Shown here: positions 24,260 to 40,056 of the stretch, piece by piece | How positions within the stretch are numbered: the stretch's first letter is position 1 | How the letters are laid out: each line of letters begins with the position of its first letter | Position numbers and translations under genes: made by a program | The notes under the pieces: model-generated | Databases searched by the model: none | The model's input: the letters and a program-made list of their open reading frames with translations, nothing else | What the model was told of the DNA's origin: nothing | Assembly (NCBI GenBank): GCA_016707175.1 | Contig: JADJIB010000004.1 | Location: 62,001-126,000, forward strand | From: Candidatus Phosphoribacter hodrii | Lineage (GTDB): Bacteria; Actinomycetota; Actinomycetes; Actinomycetales; Dermatophilaceae | DNA: 64,000 bases | Direction of reading: 5' to 3'

Positions 24260-26490
24260 CCGATCACGACGCTGCTGTTGGCGACCCGACGTCCGACCTG
24301 AGCGAAGCCAGCTGCCCCGTGGCGCACGCCCGTCCGCAGCACCCCACCGAGGGGTCCGGCAACCGGACCTGGTGGCCCAACCAACTCAACCTTCGAATCC
24401 TCGCGACCAACCCGCCCGCCGGGAACCCCATGGCCGCAGGCTTCGACTACGCAGCGGCGTTCGGTGCGCTCGACCTGCCGAGCGTCAAGCGCGACATCGA
24501 GTCGGTGCTGACCACCTCGCAGCCGTGGTGGCCCGCCGACTACGGCCACTACGGGCCGTTGATGATCCGGATGGCCTGGCACAGCGCCGGGACCTATCGG
24601 GTCAGCGATGGTCGAGGGGGCGCCGGGGCCGGACAGCAGCGGTTCGCGCCGCTCAACAGTTGGCCGGACAACGCCAACCTCGACAAGGCCCGGCGGGTGC
24701 TGTGGCCGGTGAAGAAGAAGTACGGGCGCGCCCTGTCCTGGGCCGACCTGATGATCCTCGCCGGCAACGTCGCCCTCGAGTCGATGGGGTTCACCACCGC
24801 CGGGTTCGGCGGGGGCCGGGCCGACGTCTGGCAGGCGGACGAGGAGGTCTACTGGGGGCCCGAGGACACCTGGCTCGGAGACGAGCGCTACACCGGCGAC
24901 CGCGACCTGGAGAACCCGCTGGCCGCCGTGCAGATGGGTCTGATCTACGTCAACCCCGAAGGCCCCAACGGCAATGCCGACCCGCTGGCCTCCGCCCGCG
25001 ACATCCGTGAGACGTTCGCCCGGATGGCGATGAACGACGAGGAGACCGTCGCGCTCACTGCCGGCGGGCACACGTTCGGCAAGGCGCACGGCGCCGACGA
25101 CCCGAACCGTTACGTCGGGCCGGAGCCGGAGGGTGCCGACCTCGCCGCGCAGGGTCTGGGCTGGCTCAACAGCAAGAACGCCGGCAACGGCGTCGACACG
25201 ATCACCAGCGGCCTGGAAGGGGCCTGGACGCCCACTCCGACGACCTGGGACAACGGGTTCTTCGAGACGTTGTTCCGGTATGACTGGGAGTTGACCCGGA
25301 GCCCGGCAGGCGCCCAGCAGTGGCGGCCCAAGGGTGGTGCGGGCGCGTCGGATGTTCCCGATGCCCACGACCCGACCGTCCGGCATGCACCGATGATGAC
25401 CACCGCCGACATGGCGATGCGCGTCGACCCGGTCTACGAGCAGATCTCCCGGCGCTTTCTTGAGCACCCGGACGAGTTCGCCGACGCCTTCGCTCGGGCG
25501 TGGTTCAAGCTGACCCACCGCGACATGGGGCCGATCGAGCGCTACGTCGGTTCCGAGGTGCCCGCCGAGCGGTTCATCTGGCAGGACCCGGTGCCGGCCG
25601 TCACCCACCCGTTGATCTCTGACGCCGACGCGGCAGACCTCAAGCGAACGATCCTCGCGTCCGGCCTGTCCGTCCCCGCCTTGGTCGGGACGGCGTGGGC
25701 GTCGGCGGCCACCTTCCGCGGCGGTGACAAGCGCGGCGGCACCAACGGGGCGCGAATCCGGCTGGAACCTCAAAACGGTTGGGACATCAACGAACCCGAG
25801 CGGCTGGCCTCCGTTCTGACCACCCTCGGTGGCATCCAGGAGACCTTCAACGCTGCCCACCCCGCGGGTCCGCACGTGTCGATGGCCGACCTCATCGTCC
25901 TCGGTGGCAATGCCGCGGTCGAGCAGGCCGCCCGCAATGCCGGCGTCGAGGTCACCGTGCCCTTCCGTGCGGGTCGCGGCGACGCGGTCCAGGAGATGAC
26001 CGACGTCGAGTCCTTCGAGGTCCTCAAGCCCGCCGCCGACGGCTTCCGCAACTACGCCGGCAAGGGCCTGCGGCTCCCCGCCGAATACCACCTCATCGAC
26101 CGGGCCAACCTGCTCACGCTCAGTGCCCCCGAGATGACGGTGCTCGTCGGCGGGCTGCGGGTGCTGGGTGCCAACTACCAGGGGTCCCGTCTCGGTGTCC
26201 TCACCGATCGCACCGACACCCTCTCGAACGACTTCTTCACCAACCTGCTCGACCTCGGCATCCACTGGACGCCGACCGACGAGGCCCAGGACACGTTCGA
26301 GGGCCGGGACCGGGCCACCGGCGAGGTCCGATGGACCGGCAGTCGGGTCGACCTGGTCTTCGGTTCCAACTCCGAGTTGCGAGCTCTTGCCGAGGTCTAT
26401 GCGAGCGACGACGCCCAGGCGAGCTTCGTCCACGACTTCGTCGCTGCGTGGGACAAGGTGATGAACCTCGGGCGGTACGGCCGCGACTGA
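24256..26490 (+). CDS. katG: Catalase-peroxidase KatG
   Basis: 744 residues, full length for the family. Active-site segment GPLMIRMAWHSAGTYR carries distal Arg, Trp108 and His109; MGLIYVNPEGPNG supplies the Tyr and the following FARMAMNDEE the Met of the Met-Tyr-Trp adduct; proximal His272 lies in TAGGHTFGKAHG. The C-terminal half is the degenerate peroxidase domain. It destroys hydrogen peroxide by catalase and peroxidase reactions. Translationally coupled to furA and closed by a strong hairpin. Confidence 0.97.
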   Translation: MTDHDAAVGDPTSDLSEASCPVAHARPQHPTEGSGNRTWWPNQLNLRILATNPPAGNPMAAGFDYAAAFGALDLPSVKRDIESVLTTSQPWWPADYGHYGPLMIRMAWHSAGTYRVSDGRGGAGAGQQRFAPLNSWPDNANLDKARRVLWPVKKKYGRALSWADLMILAGNVALESMGFTTAGFGGGRADVWQADEEVYWGPEDTWLGDERYTGDRDLENPLAAVQMGLIYVNPEGPNGNADPLASARDIRETFARMAMNDEETVALTAGGHTFGKAHGADDPNRYVGPEPEGADLAAQGLGWLNSKNAGNGVDTITSGLEGAWTPTPTTWDNGFFETLFRYDWELTRSPAGAQQWRPKGGAGASDVPDAHDPTVRHAPMMTTADMAMRVDPVYEQISRRFLEHPDEFADAFARAWFKLTHRDMGPIERYVGSEVPAERFIWQDPVPAVTHPLISDADAADLKRTILASGLSVPALVGTAWASAATFRGGDKRGGTNGARIRLEPQNGWDINEPERLASVLTTLGGIQETFNAAHPAGPHVSMADLIVLGGNAAVEQAARNAGVEVTVPFRAGRGDAVQEMTDVESFEVLKPAADGFRNYAGKGLRLPAEYHLIDRANLLTLSAPEMTVLVGGLRVLGANYQGSRLGVLTDRTDTLSNDFFTNLLDLGIHWTPTDEAQDTFEGRDRATGEVRWTGSRVDLVFGSNSELRALAEVYASDDAQASFVHDFVAAWDKVMNLGRYGRD

Positions 26491-26503
26491 GCCTGTCGCC
26501 TGA

Positions 26504-26543
26504 CGGACGGGCCCGGTGGTGGTTACGCCACCGGGCCCGTCCG
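26504..26543 (+). terminator. Terminator after katG
   Basis: 16-base perfect inverted repeat CGGACGGGCCCGGTGG/CCACCGGGCCCGTCCG around TGGTTACG, 13 bases after the katG stop. No U-tract. Confidence 0.75.
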
Positions 26544-26598
26544 CGCGTGCGTCCGTCCGTCTGGAGGCCGGCCGACCGGACGCCGTTCGGTAGCGGAT

Positions 26599-26627
26599 TT
26601 GGCTGCCGGCCCGCGCCCGACTACCCT
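26599..26627 (+). promoter_or_regulatory. Candidate promoter for rplJ-rplL
   Basis: TTGGCT (26599-26604), 17-base spacer, TACCCT (26622-26627). Places the transcript start near 26634, about 215 bases before rplJ. Confidence 0.5.
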
Positions 26628-26633
26628 GAGCAA

Positions 26634-26845
26634 CGACCAATGACCGCCGGTTGTCGTGCCGTCCGCCAGGAAACTGGAGGCCGGGATGACCGAAGGTCCC
26701 GCCACGAGGCGGGCGACCAGCGCAGGCCACGCAAGCGCCCGGCATACCTCTTGGTATGCCGCGAAGCCCCGTGCGCCTCGCGCCGGGGCTTTTCTCGTGG
26801 GGGACTTCGCAGCCCGAACCGGCGTCGCACCGCTAGGTAAAGGAG
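26634..26845 (+). ncRNA. rplJ (L10) 5' leader with attenuator-like hairpin
   Basis: About 210-base untranslated leader before rplJ, the position of the L10 leader through which the L10-L12 complex represses its own mRNA in many bacteria. It contains a GGTATGCC inverted repeat (26740-26761) followed directly by AAGCCCCG...CGGGGCTT and TTTCT at 26764-26794, which looks like an intrinsic terminator ahead of the gene and hence a possible attenuator. Identity is by position and structure; I did not match a covariance model. Confidence 0.55.
26740..26761. repeat. GGTATGCC inverted-repeat element in the rplJ leader
   Basis: Arms CGGCATACC/GGTATGCCG around TCTT. Unlike most copies it lies in a leader rather than after a gene, immediately before a terminator-like hairpin. 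Confidence 0.85.
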
Positions 26846-26850
26846 GCCCG

Positions 26851-27504
26851 ATGGCCACCGCTGCCAAGTCAGCAGCCATCGCCGAGCTGACGGACGCGTT
26901 CCGTAGTTCGGGCGCGGCCGTGCTCACCGAGTACCGCGGTCTGACCGTGAAGCAGCTGACCCAGCTGCGCTCCTCGATGCGCGACCACGCCACCTACGCC
27001 GTGGTGAAGAACACCCTCACCGAGATCGCTGCGAAGGAGGCCGGAGTCACGGCCTTCGACGGGCAACTCGCGGGCCCGTCGGCTATCGCCTTCATCACCG
27101 GTGACCCGGTCGAAGCGGCCAAGACGTTGCGGGACTTCGCCAAGGCCAACCCCCTGCTCGTCATCAAGAGCGGCATGCTTGACGGCAAGCCGCTCACCGC
27201 CGACGACATCCGCAAGCTGGCCGACCTCGAGTCCCGTGAGGTGCTCCTGGCCAAGCTGGCAGGCGCCCTGCAGGCCTCGCTGTCCAAGGCCGTCTACCTG
27301 TTCGCGGCCCCGCTTTCGCAGGCCGCGCGCACCGTTGACGCCTTGCGCGCCAAGGTTGCCGAGTCCGCTCCGGTCGCTGACGCGCCCGCCGCGGCCGCGG
27401 CCCCGCAGGACGAGGTTCCGCAGGACGAAGTTCCCGCGGACGCTGCGCCGGCTGACGCCGACGCGGTCGCCGCTGTGCAGGACAGCTCCACCGACGACGC
27501 CTGA
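26851..27504 (+). CDS. rplJ: 50S ribosomal protein L10
   Basis: 217 residues from ATG 26851, preceded by AAAGGAGG; the longer open frame runs through the leader. Motifs VLTEYRGLTVKQLTQLRSSMR and FITGDPVEAAKTLRDFAK are typical. The C-terminus has an Ala/Pro/Asp-rich extension with a repeated EVPQDEVP segment of about 40 residues. L10 anchors L7/L12 dimers at the stalk. rplL follows after 57 bases. Confidence 0.97.
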   Translation: MATAAKSAAIAELTDAFRSSGAAVLTEYRGLTVKQLTQLRSSMRDHATYAVVKNTLTEIAAKEAGVTAFDGQLAGPSAIAFITGDPVEAAKTLRDFAKANPLLVIKSGMLDGKPLTADDIRKLADLESREVLLAKLAGALQASLSKAVYLFAAPLSQAARTVDALRAKVAESAPVADAPAAAAAPQDEVPQDEVPADAAPADADAVAAVQDSSTDDA

Positions 27505-27561
27505 GTGGCGACGTCTTCCATCACCCGCCACTCACTGGCACCAAGAGAAAGGATCGCCACC

Positions 27562-27951
27562 ATGGCGAAGCTCAGCACCGAGGAGCTCCTCGAGGCTTTC
27601 AAGGAAATGACCCTCATCGAGCTCTCCGAGTTCGTCAAGCAGTTCGAGGAGACCTTCGGGGTCACCGCTGCTGCTCCGGTTGCCGTCGGCGTTGCCGCGG
27701 TTGGCGGCGGCTCGGCTGACGCCCCGGCCGAGGAGGAGAAGGACGAGTTCGACGTCGTCCTCGTTGCCGCCGGCGACAAGAAGATCCAGGTCATCAAGGA
27801 GGTGCGCGCCCTCACCTCCCTCGGCCTGAAGGAGGCCAAGGACCTCGTCGACGGCGCCCCCAAGGCCGTCCTGGAGAAGGTCGACAAGGTTGCCGCCGAG
27901 AAGGCCAAGGAGCTCCTCGAGGGCGCCGGCGCCACCGTCGAGCTCAAGTGA
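27562..27951 (+). CDS. rplL: 50S ribosomal protein L7/L12
   Basis: 129 residues from ATG 27562 (MAKLSTEELLEAFKEMTLIE), with GAAAGGA upstream. N-terminal dimerisation domain, Ala/Gly-rich hinge (residues about 35-55) and the C-terminal factor-binding domain KDEFDVVLVAAGDKKIQVIK ... GLKEAKDLVDGAP. Recruits translation GTPases such as EF-Tu and EF-G. Followed by a clear terminator. Confidence 0.97.
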   Translation: MAKLSTEELLEAFKEMTLIELSEFVKQFEETFGVTAAAPVAVGVAAVGGGSADAPAEEEKDEFDVVLVAAGDKKIQVIKEVRALTSLGLKEAKDLVDGAPKAVLEKVDKVAAEKAKELLEGAGATVELK

Positions 27952-27985
27952 GCTGACGCGGCATACGCCGTCTCACGCACTGCTG

Positions 27986-28020
27986 ACGCGGGGCGGGTCC
28001 ACTTCGGACCCGCCCCGCGT
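27986..28020 (+). terminator. Terminator after rplL
   Basis: 15-base perfect stem ACGCGGGGCGGGTCC/GGACCCGCCCCGCGT with loop ACTTC, then TGTCGTTG. A single GGCATACG copy of the common word lies just upstream. Confidence 0.8.
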
Positions 28021-28093
28021 TGTCGTTGGCGCAGTAGCGTGCCCGCGCTCAGGCCAGTGCCCGCGCCCTTGCGCGTGTTCGTGGTCGGTGCGG

Positions 28094-28477
28094 CTAGCGG
28101 CGCGTCTCGGCGTGCCGGAGGCACGTCCGGGCCGCGGGGCGCGCCTCCAACCGGGCGAGCGGGATGGGTTCGCCACACACCTCGCACCTGCCATAGATCC
28201 CGTCGCTGACCCGCTCCAGGGCTGCTTCCACCTCGTCGAGCCGATCGCGGGTCTGGGCCGTGATCGCCGCGAGTTGGGAGCGCTCGTAAGCGATGGTCTG
28301 GCCTTCCGGGTCGTGTTCGTCATCGGCGTTGGAGTCGCGCGAGGCCTCGAACAGGGCATCCATGTCCGCGGAGAGTTCCGCAATCCTGGCCATGAGGGAC
28401 TCGAGGTCCTCGCGCAGGAGGGCGACCACACCAGCAATCTCGGGCCGTGGATCGGGAGATGGGTCGTGACGCGGCAT
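28094..28477 (-). CDS. DksA/TraR-type zinc-finger protein
   Basis: 127 residues from the ATG at 28477 (MPRHDPSPDPRPEIAG); earlier in-frame ATG at 28603 gives an unstructured, non-family extension. A helical coiled-coil-like region (LREDLESLMARIAELSADMDALF, LDEVEAALERVSDGIYGRC) leads to the zinc finger CEVCGEPIPLARLEARPAARTCLRH. The usual fourth Cys is replaced by His (C-x2-C ... C-x2-H). Actinobacterial relatives such as RbpA-independent TraR-like proteins may bind RNA polymerase. Convergent with rplL and divergent from rpoB. Confidence 0.85.
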   Translation of the reverse strand: MPRHDPSPDPRPEIAGVVALLREDLESLMARIAELSADMDALFEASRDSNADDEHDPEGQTIAYERSQLAAITAQTRDRLDEVEAALERVSDGIYGRCEVCGEPIPLARLEARPAARTCLRHAETRR

Positions 28478-28900
28478 CGGCCATCCTCGTGTCTGGGAAC
28501 TAGATGGATTGTGCCGCAAGGATATTCGAGGGGTAGACAGGTGCGGCGCAACCAGGCCGTCAGCGCAGGTGTGGGGGAGCCGCGCTGGAGGCTCCGGCGA
28601 CACGCGGGGAGGACGTGAGGCGGCTTACCTTGACGTCTGGGTCGATACCAGTCATCCTCATGACTACCGAAGTCCCGTCACCGGGCGGTCGCTGAGCGAA
28701 TCGCACGCCTGGGGCACTTGACTCGGCTGGACAGTCGTGCCTTCTTCCGGCTATGCTCATACTTTGCGCTGCCCATACCCTGACCCCCTACCGACCCTGA
28801 GCGCTGCTGTGTGCATTCGTCACGTTGCGGTCCGTCGGCATGGAGTCTGGGTGAGGGCGACGCGTCAACCACGAACAGCACGCCTGTGGAAGGACCCCCG
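28478..28900 (+). promoter_or_regulatory. rpoB upstream region with candidate promoter
   Basis: 423 bases without a gene. Best promoter: TGGACA (28728-28733), 18-base spacer, TATGCT (28752-28757), predicting a start near 28764 and a leader of about 137 bases. A ribosome site GGAAGGA (28888-28894) precedes the TTG start of rpoB. I see no strong terminator hairpin in the leader. Confidence 0.5.
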
Positions 28901-32386
<3,486 letters not shown>

Positions 32387-32394
32387 CGACATCC

Positions 32395-32445
32395 GGTATG
32401 CCGCGTGGCCCAGGCCGCGACACCGCGCCGGCCACGCGGCATACA
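32395..32445. repeat. GGTATGCC inverted-repeat element between rpoB and rpoC
   Basis: Arms GTATGCCGCGTGGCC (32396-32410) and GGCCACGCGGCATAC (32430-32444) pair perfectly over 15 bases with a 19-base loop. One arm has GGTATGCC, the other GGCATACA. It fills half of the rpoB-rpoC gap, so it may affect the rpoB:rpoC ratio or RNA processing. Confidence 0.85.
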
Positions 32446-32487
32446 CCCCCGAACTGACCAGACTGTAGGGACGAGAGAAGGAACCCC

Positions 32488-36402
<3,915 letters not shown>

Positions 36403-36726
36403 GCCCCAGTCGCTGCCGGGTCACCGGCGCAGTCCTCGGTATGCCGTCCCCGCACCTGCGGGGGCGGCATACCGCGTTGTGGGGGGCGGCATACCGTGTT
36501 GTGGAGGCCCCTCGACGCGAAAGTCCTTATCTAGTCAGGGAATTGACGATCTGGGAGCGTCGCGGCTCCAACCCGGTGCCGCGCAAGCGCGTTCGCGACT
36601 CCACGGTGCCGTCAAGTCTGCGGGACCTTCGTCCCCCGGAGAGCCGCTTCGGAAGGCCCAAATGGGTCCAAGATGGGGTGAGTGCACTGCGGCACCCCCC
36701 GCCCCTTTTCCCCGGAAGGACGACCC
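36403..36726 (+). other. 324-base gap between rpoC and ppdK with repeats
   Basis: Holds the three GGTATGCC copies described at 36438-36495, an A/T-richer patch AAAGTCCTTATCTAGTC near 36520, and ends with GGAAGGA before the ppdK start. I find no convincing ORF and no promoter with both elements, although ppdK must have one if the hairpin terminates rpoC. Confidence 0.5.
36438..36509. repeat. GGTATGCC hairpin plus a tandem partial copy after rpoC
   Basis: GGTATGCCG-T-CCCCGCA/TGCGGGG-G-CGGCATACC (36438-36473) forms a stem of about 17 pairs. Its right arm is then repeated: GGGGGCGGCATACCGCGTTGTG is followed by a near copy with one change (CGTGTTGTG), giving a third word at 36488-36495. Confidence 0.85.
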
Positions 36727-39414
36727 ATGACCACCCGCTACGTCTTCGACTTCTCCGAGGGTGATAAGGAACAGAAGGCGCTCCTGGGCGGGAAGGGGGC
36801 CAACCTTGCCGAGATGGTGAAGATCGGGCTGCCGGTGCCCCCCGGTTTCACCATCACGACCGAAGCCTGCAAGGCCTACCTCACCAAGGGCAAGGCGCCG
36901 GCGGAGTTGGCGGCCGAGGTCACCGCGCACCTCGCCACGGTGGAGCAGGCGATGGGACGCACTCTGGGCGACCCGATCAACCCCCTGCTGGTGTCGGTGC
37001 GTTCCGGCGCAGCGTTCTCGATGCCCGGCATGATGGAGACCGTTCTCAACATCGGGCTCAACGACGACTCGGTCCTCGGGCTGGCCGGAATGGCCGGCGA
37101 GCGGTTCGCCTGGGACTCCTACCGCCGACTGCTGCAGATGTTCGGCAAGACGGTCCTGGGGATCGACTCCGAGGTCTTCGAGGCGCGCATCGAGCAGGTC
37201 AAGCACGCCCGCCGGATCGTCGAGGACACCGAGTTGACCGCCGCCGACCTGGCCGCGCTGTGTGGCAGCTTCAAGACGGCGATCTTCAACGCCACGGGGG
37301 AGCGCTTCCCGCAGGACCCGCGCCAGCAGCTCGACGCGGCGGTCGAGGCCGTCTTCCGATCCTGGAGTGGTGACCGCGCCGTCCTCTACCGTCGCCAGGA
37401 GCGCATTCCGAACGACCTCGGCACGGCCGTCAACATCCAGACGATGGTCTTCGGCAACATGTCCGACGACTCGGGCACCGGGGTCTGCTTCACCCGCGAC
37501 CCCTCCACGGGCGACGTGGGCGTCTACGGCGACTTCCTCATGAACGCCCAGGGCGAGGACGTCGTCGCCGGCATCCGCAACGCCCGCCCGCTGCACGAGC
37601 TCGAGGGCGAGTCGCCCGCGGCATACCGGCAATTGCTGGACAACATGAGCGCCCTGGAGGCGCACTACCACGACCTGTGCGACATCGAGTTCACCATCGA
37701 GCGCGGCACCCTGTGGATGTTGCAGACCCGAGTCGGCAAGCGGACCGCGGAGGCGGCCTTCCGGATCGCCGGCCAGCTCATCGATGAGGGCGTCATCACC
37801 GAGGAAGAAGCGCTCACCCGGGTGAACGGCGCCCAGCTGTCCCAGCTGATGTTCCCGCGGTTCGACGCGTCGGCGACCTCGGCCCTGCTCACCAGGGGCG
37901 TCGCGGCCAGCCCCGGCGCGGCGGTGGGCAAGATCGTCTTCAGCTCGATCGCCGCCAAGGAGTGGGCCGACCGTGGCGAGGACGTCATCCTCGTCCGCAC
38001 CGAGACCAACCCTGACGACCTCGTGGGCATGATCGCCAGCAAGGGCATCCTCACCTCGCGGGGCGGCAAGACCTCGCACGCCGCTGTTGTGGCTCGTGGC
38101 ATGGGCACGACCTGTGTCTGTGGCGCCGACGAGTTGGTGATCGACAGCACGCACAAGACGATCACCATCCGCGGTCGGGCTGGTGAGAACCTCAAGGAAG
38201 GCGACCTCATCTCGATCGACGGGGGCACCGGCCAGGTGTTCCGCGGCGCCGTGCCGGTCATGCCGAGCGCCATCGTCGAGTACTTCGAGGGCAACATCGA
38301 CCCCGAGGCACCCGAAACGTCAGACACCGTCAAGGCGGTGCACCGCATCATGACGATCGCCGACAAGGTGCGCCGGCTGCGGGTGCGCGCCAACGCCGAC
38401 ACGCCCGAAGACGCAGCGCGCGCGGTCCGCTTCGGCGCCGAAGGCATCGGCCTATGCCGCACCGAGCACATGTTCCTCGGCGACCGGCGCGAGTTGGTCG
38501 AGCGACTCATCCTCGCCGAGACCGACGAGACCCGGGTGGCGGCCCTTGAAGCGCTGCGTCCGCTGCAGCGTCAAGACTTCCAGGAGATCTTCGCGGCGAT
38601 GGGGGAGCGGCCGGTCACCGTGCGGCTCATCGACCCGCCGTTGCACGAGTTCCTGCCCAACATCGTCGAGATGGCGACCAAGGTCGCGATCGCCGAGGAG
38701 CGGGGCACGGCCACCGACGCCGACCGCACGATGCTCAAGGCCATCGAGCGGCTGCACGAGTCCAACCCGATGTTCGGGTTGCGCGGGGTGCGGCTGGGCA
38801 TCGTCACCAAGGGCCTGTTCGAGATGCAGGTCCGGGCGATCCTCGAGGCCTTCCAACTGGCCCGCAAGAGTGGTTCGGTCGGGACGGCCGAGATCATGGT
38901 GCCGCTCATCGACACCTACCAGGAGCTCGAGTTGGTGCGCACCCAGGCGCTGAAGATCGCCCGCGAGAAGGGTGAGTTGGTCGGGCCGGGTGAGAACGTC
39001 ATGATCGGCACGATGATGGAGTTGCCGCGGGCCTGCCTGACGGCCGGTCAGATCGCCGAGTCGGCTGACTTCTTCTCCTTCGGGACCAACGACCTCACCC
39101 AGACGACGTGGGGCTTCAGCCGGGACGACGTCGAGGGGTCGTTCTTCTCGACCTATCTCGAGAAGGGCATCTTCCCGGTGTCTCCCTTCGAGACCATCGA
39201 TGAGGATGGCGTCGGGCGGTTGGTGACCTTCGCCGTTCAGCAGGGCCGGGAGACCAAGCCTGGGCTCAAGACGGGCGTCTGCGGTGAGCACGGCGGCGAC
39301 CCCGAATCGGTGCACTTCTTCCACAAGGTGGGTCTGGACTACGTCTCCTGCTCGCCGTTCCGCGTGCCGGTGGCGCGTCTCGAGGCCGGGCGTGCGGCCG
39401 TCATGAATCGCTGA
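36727..39414 (+). CDS. ppdK: Pyruvate, phosphate dikinase
   Basis: 895 residues from ATG 36727 with GGAAGGA upstream. N-terminal ATP-grasp domain (GGKGANLAEMVKIGLPVPPGF; NDDSVLGLA; GTGVCFTRDPSTG), the swivelling phosphohistidine domain with catalytic His451 in GGKTSHAAVVARGMG, and the C-terminal PEP/pyruvate barrel (EGIGLCRTEHMF, GTNDLTQTTWGFSRDD, GVCGEHGGDPESV). It interconverts pyruvate + ATP + Pi with PEP + AMP + PPi and in this setting may serve gluconeogenesis or PPi-based glycolysis. A lone metabolic gene between rpoC and the pilus block; ends with a terminator. Confidence 0.97.
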   Translation: MTTRYVFDFSEGDKEQKALLGGKGANLAEMVKIGLPVPPGFTITTEACKAYLTKGKAPAELAAEVTAHLATVEQAMGRTLGDPINPLLVSVRSGAAFSMPGMMETVLNIGLNDDSVLGLAGMAGERFAWDSYRRLLQMFGKTVLGIDSEVFEARIEQVKHARRIVEDTELTAADLAALCGSFKTAIFNATGERFPQDPRQQLDAAVEAVFRSWSGDRAVLYRRQERIPNDLGTAVNIQTMVFGNMSDDSGTGVCFTRDPSTGDVGVYGDFLMNAQGEDVVAGIRNARPLHELEGESPAAYRQLLDNMSALEAHYHDLCDIEFTIERGTLWMLQTRVGKRTAEAAFRIAGQLIDEGVITEEEALTRVNGAQLSQLMFPRFDASATSALLTRGVAASPGAAVGKIVFSSIAAKEWADRGEDVILVRTETNPDDLVGMIASKGILTSRGGKTSHAAVVARGMGTTCVCGADELVIDSTHKTITIRGRAGENLKEGDLISIDGGTGQVFRGAVPVMPSAIVEYFEGNIDPEAPETSDTVKAVHRIMTIADKVRRLRVRANADTPEDAARAVRFGAEGIGLCRTEHMFLGDRRELVERLILAETDETRVAALEALRPLQRQDFQEIFAAMGERPVTVRLIDPPLHEFLPNIVEMATKVAIAEERGTATDADRTMLKAIERLHESNPMFGLRGVRLGIVTKGLFEMQVRAILEAFQLARKSGSVGTAEIMVPLIDTYQELELVRTQALKIAREKGELVGPGENVMIGTMMELPRACLTAGQIAESADFFSFGTNDLTQTTWGFSRDDVEGSFFSTYLEKGIFPVSPFETIDEDGVGRLVTFAVQQGRETKPGLKTGVCGEHGGDPESVHFFHKVGLDYVSCSPFRVPVARLEAGRAAVMNR

Positions 39415-39426
39415 CCGACTTCGCCA

Positions 39427-39465
39427 AGAACGGGCGTGAACCCCTGCGGGGTTCGCGCCCGTTCT
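39427..39465 (+). terminator. Terminator after ppdK
   Basis: AGAACGGGCG-T-GAACCCC / GGGGTTC-G-CGCCCGTTCT, an 18-pair stem with a loop of three bases, starting 13 bases after the stop and followed by CTGTGT. Confidence 0.8.
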
Positions 39466-39785
39466 CTGTGTATCGGGGACGATGACTCCCGCACTTCAGG
39501 CCCGAGTGGCCGCCGGTTGCTAGGGGGAAGCAATAGTGAACGGCTGTGAATACGTGCAAGCGCTTGAGGCGTCCTTGAGCAAGCACGCGTCGTGCTGGAC
39601 AACGCGGGTATATCTGGGTTAACATTGACGCAGTTGGTCGGCGCTGTGGGGGCGCATCTACGGGAACAGTCTTGACGCCGTCCGGGGGGACGCGCAGGGG
39701 TCGCCCGGATGAGACGGCTGACTGCGGGATTCAAAACACGATGCGTTGGAGTCAGCCGTGCTGAGCCTTGCTCTGCCGTGCCTAC

Positions 39786-39807
39786 GGCATACCCCCGAGG
39801 GTATGCC
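39786..39807. repeat. GGTATGCC inverted-repeat element upstream of the pilus operon
   Basis: Arms GGCATACCC/GGGTATGCC with centre CCGA. It lies about 320 bases after the ppdK terminator and 250 before the pilin gene, thus within the leader. Confidence 0.85.
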
Positions 39808-40056
39808 ACTCTTCGACGTCCGCGTCCGACCCCGCCTGGTGTCTCATCGGTTGGGAGCAGCCGATGAGCCTCCGCTGAGGAGGGTTCCTGGGTGCCGTGA
39901 GGCAGCCGCCGGGCTCTCAACGAGGACGGGTGAAGGGACGAGGACTTCCAGAACCGGGCCACCCACGTGGTCGCTCTCGGAGGATGACGGGACAGGTCGC
40001 AGCCGCGAACTCCCTAGAACAACAACGGAAAACTCTCTTTGGAGGAGTGTCAAGGA

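Larger units (their letters stand above)
39415..40056 (+). promoter_or_regulatory. 642-base upstream region of the pilus operon
   Basis: Below-average GC between about 39530 and 39630, a usual place for promoters: TGGACA at 39597 with TTAACA 17 bases on is one candidate, and TATATC lies between. A GGTATGCC inverted repeat sits at 39786-39807. The start of the first pilin is preceded by GGAGGAG. The ORFs that overlap this stretch have no ribosome site and read through the repeat, so I treat it as non-coding; the long leader could hold regulation. Confidence 0.45.

Noticed and set aside
24163..26745. 860-codon open frame opposite katG
   Set aside because: Shadow of katG: no ribosome site, Val/Gly/Arg-rich nonsense; katG on the other strand has all active-site motifs.
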